Shown here one piece after another: positions 62,841-64,000 of a DNA stretch of 64,000 nucleotides (within the stretch, counting starts at the first letter, position 1; each line of letters begins with the position of its first letter). The DNA is from Aquaspirillum sp. LM1 (GTDB lineage: Bacteria; Pseudomonadota; Gammaproteobacteria; Burkholderiales; Aquaspirillaceae), in NCBI RefSeq assembly GCF_002002905.1, contig NZ_CP019509.1, positions 248,001 to 312,000 of the forward strand, given 5' to 3'. The translations under genes were made by a program, and so were the position numbers. The notes below the pieces were generated by a model. It saw only the letters and a list, made by a program, of their open reading frames with translations, ran no database searches and was not told where the DNA came from.

Positions 62841-64000
62841 TTAATTGGCAATGGTGGCAAAGTCTTTCCAGACCCCTGGCGCACCGCTGCTTACGCACAC
62901 CCAGCCTGCTGGCGCACCCGATACGGCATCGCAGTTGTACACAATGTCGCCGCGCTGGGCGCTATCGCTACCGAGAAAGTCGGTTGGGCTGGAACCATAA
63001 CCTACACGTTGCAGGCTGCCGTTATTGCCGTCATTGGCCCAGATTTGCTGGCGGCGTTGCGGCATATTGGTGGGCTGGTGATACTCGGTGCCATTGAACA
63101 AGGCGTAGCCTAGCACCACTGAACTATCCAATTGATTTATCTCTGGTGCGTTCAGCGTGGTATGGCCCAGCAGGATGCCGCAGAAGAGACTCACCCCGGG
63201 TATTGATTGGTAAAACTGGCAGTTGGTGGCGGTGGTGTAGCCATTTGTGTAACCAATCCGGGTTTTGGTGGTTTCTACCACACAATCATTGAACTTCACA
63301 CCCTGGCTGCCGGCCCCCAGGTCCAGCAGATAGGCGTTATTGGGTGCATAAACCTGGCCTTGGTAAGTCAGCGTATCGGTAAACCGGCAGCGACTGAAGC
63401 GAGTAGCATTACCCTCGCTGTTATAGTTGATCGGCAGGCTAGGATCCCCATAGCACTTGACTACCAACCCTGAAAAAGTGCAGTCAGAAAAATGCATGCG
63501 TTTTTTGAATGGCAGTGCGGCATAGCCGGTATTGGTGGTTGCCAGGAAGGTGCAGTTCATGAAGCTGATATCTGCCGAATCCCCGCTGTCAGCCCCCATG
63601 TTCAGGCCACCGTTATTGACCATTTCGCAGTTGGTGAACAGGCCATTGCGGTTGAATGCACCAGCGGACGCTTCGATATCCACCCCAGCCTGTGGGGAAG
63701 ACCCAAATTTGCTTTTGCCGGTATGGTTGAATTTGCAGCCAATAGCCGTCAGACCATTGCCGCCCACCCATGACAGCCCCTGACGGGCGTTGTATTCAGC
63801 GCGAACATTGATCAGTGTGGCAGAGGTGCGCGGTGAAGTAGCCGTAGCCTGTGCTGCGACCTGTCCGATGTATACCCCATCCAGGCAGTGATGGTGAGCA
63901 TGGATGTTACTCAGCAGCAGTTCGCGGTTGCCATAAGCGTAAATGCCATAGCCTGTCAGTTGATAACCGGTATCACCCCATTCGCCGCCCAGCTTGACGC
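62841..64000 (-). CDS. Right-handed beta-helix protein, copy 2 (5' end outside window)
   Basis: The open frame runs from the stop at 62841 to the window edge without interruption, so the gene starts beyond 64000. It is a paralogue of the previous gene: LSNIHAHHHCLDGVYIG matches LTIHHHALDGMVLRD, NGLTAIGCKFNHTGKSKF matches CGLTAMDCRFNHSGRGAL, and both end in the GDIVYN...GW.CV...W module. Same strand, 46 bp apart, so tandem duplication. Codon use here is less GC-rich than in copy 1. Confidence 0.85.
   Translation of the reverse strand, partial: VKLGGEWGDTGYQLTGYGIYAYGNRELLLSNIHAHHHCLDGVYIGQVAAQATATSPRTSATLINVRAEYNARQGLSWVGGNGLTAIGCKFNHTGKSKFGSSPQAGVDIEASAGAFNRNGLFTNCEMVNNGGLNMGADSGDSADISFMNCTFLATTNTGYAALPFKKRMHFSDCTFSGLVVKCYGDPSLPINYNSEGNATRFSRCRFTDTLTYQGQVYAPNNAYLLDLGAGSQGVKFNDCVVETTKTRIGYTNGYTTATNCQFYQSIPGVSLFCGILLGHTTLNAPEINQLDSSVVLGYALFNGTEYHQPTNMPQRRQQIWANDGNNGSLQRVGYGSSPTDFLGSDSAQRGDIVYNCDAVSGAPAGWVCVSSGAPGVWKDFATIAN

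Noticed and set aside
61205-64000. Prophage remnant
   Set aside because: The beta-helix proteins look tailspike-like, but no integrase, capsid, portal, tail or lysis genes occur in the window.

Overview
The window comes from a GC-rich Gram-negative bacterium, most likely a betaproteobacterium of the Neisseriales/Chromobacteriaceae type. This placement is inferred from gene order (miaB-phoH-ybeY-ybeX-lnt; polA next to a DUF2782 gene and thrB; metX-metW), from a Burkholderia/Neisseria-style porin, a RegB/RegA-like redox two-component pair, a tiny MIGRI-like membrane protein, and dRS3-like 20-bp palindromes. Most of it is ordinary chromosome. One clear accessory island lies at about 27.8-35.4 kb, and a smaller accessory pair sits at 17.7-19.9 kb.

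Region by region. 0-8.6 kb: the tail of an unknown gene, a membrane diguanylate cyclase, a DUF475 membrane protein, the minus-strand RNA/envelope operon miaB-phoH-ybeY-ybeX-lnt, and an elongator tRNA-Met with its terminator. 8.9-14.1 kb: a minus-strand set that matches the helper genes of PQQ-dependent alcohol oxidation (aldehyde dehydrogenase, DUF779, cytochrome c-550 PedF, MxaJ-like binding protein, SoxYZ-like carrier, zinc metallohydrolase), but with no PQQ dehydrogenase in the window. 14.5-17.7 kb: a porin and a RegB/RegA-like pair. 18.0-19.9 kb: an AAA ATPase overlapping a Toprim-like partner, a candidate undescribed two-gene defence system. 20.3-27.7 kb: fatty-acid and acetate use (acyl-CoA synthetase, acyl-CoA dehydrogenase, ETF-ubiquinone oxidoreductase, DUF485 plus ActP acetate symporter).

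27.8-35.4 kb, the island: a Septu-like ATPase/HNH pair, a TnpB-only IS200/IS605-type element whose tnpB carries a one-base frameshift, a solitary KAP-family NTPase, a small MITE-like element with a dRS3-like core, a small ORF killed by a stop codon, and a complete IS481-family element that has split the second copy of a 172-bp duplicated unit. 35.4-40.4 kb: polA divergent from a LOG-family gene with only 14 bp between start codons, then DUF2782 and thrB. 40.4-41.9 kb: a HigB-like toxin with an antitoxin fused to an IrrE/ImmA metallopeptidase, behind a palindromic operator. 42.1-54.8 kb: an AraC/GyrI regulator, hemE, a sulfite-exporter-family permease, a chemoreceptor, small genes, metX-metW, a MOSC/glutamine-amidotransferase pair divergent from an XRE-cupin regulator, and mutS. 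55-64 kb: two poorly known genes separated by an 11-G tract (possible phase variation), an OmpR-type response regulator, a PAS hybrid kinase, another chemoreceptor, and two tandem paralogous beta-helix (pectate-lyase-fold) proteins, the second cut by the window end.

Start codons were chosen by hand from ribosome-binding sites and family length. Function calls rest on recognised motifs; no database search was possible.
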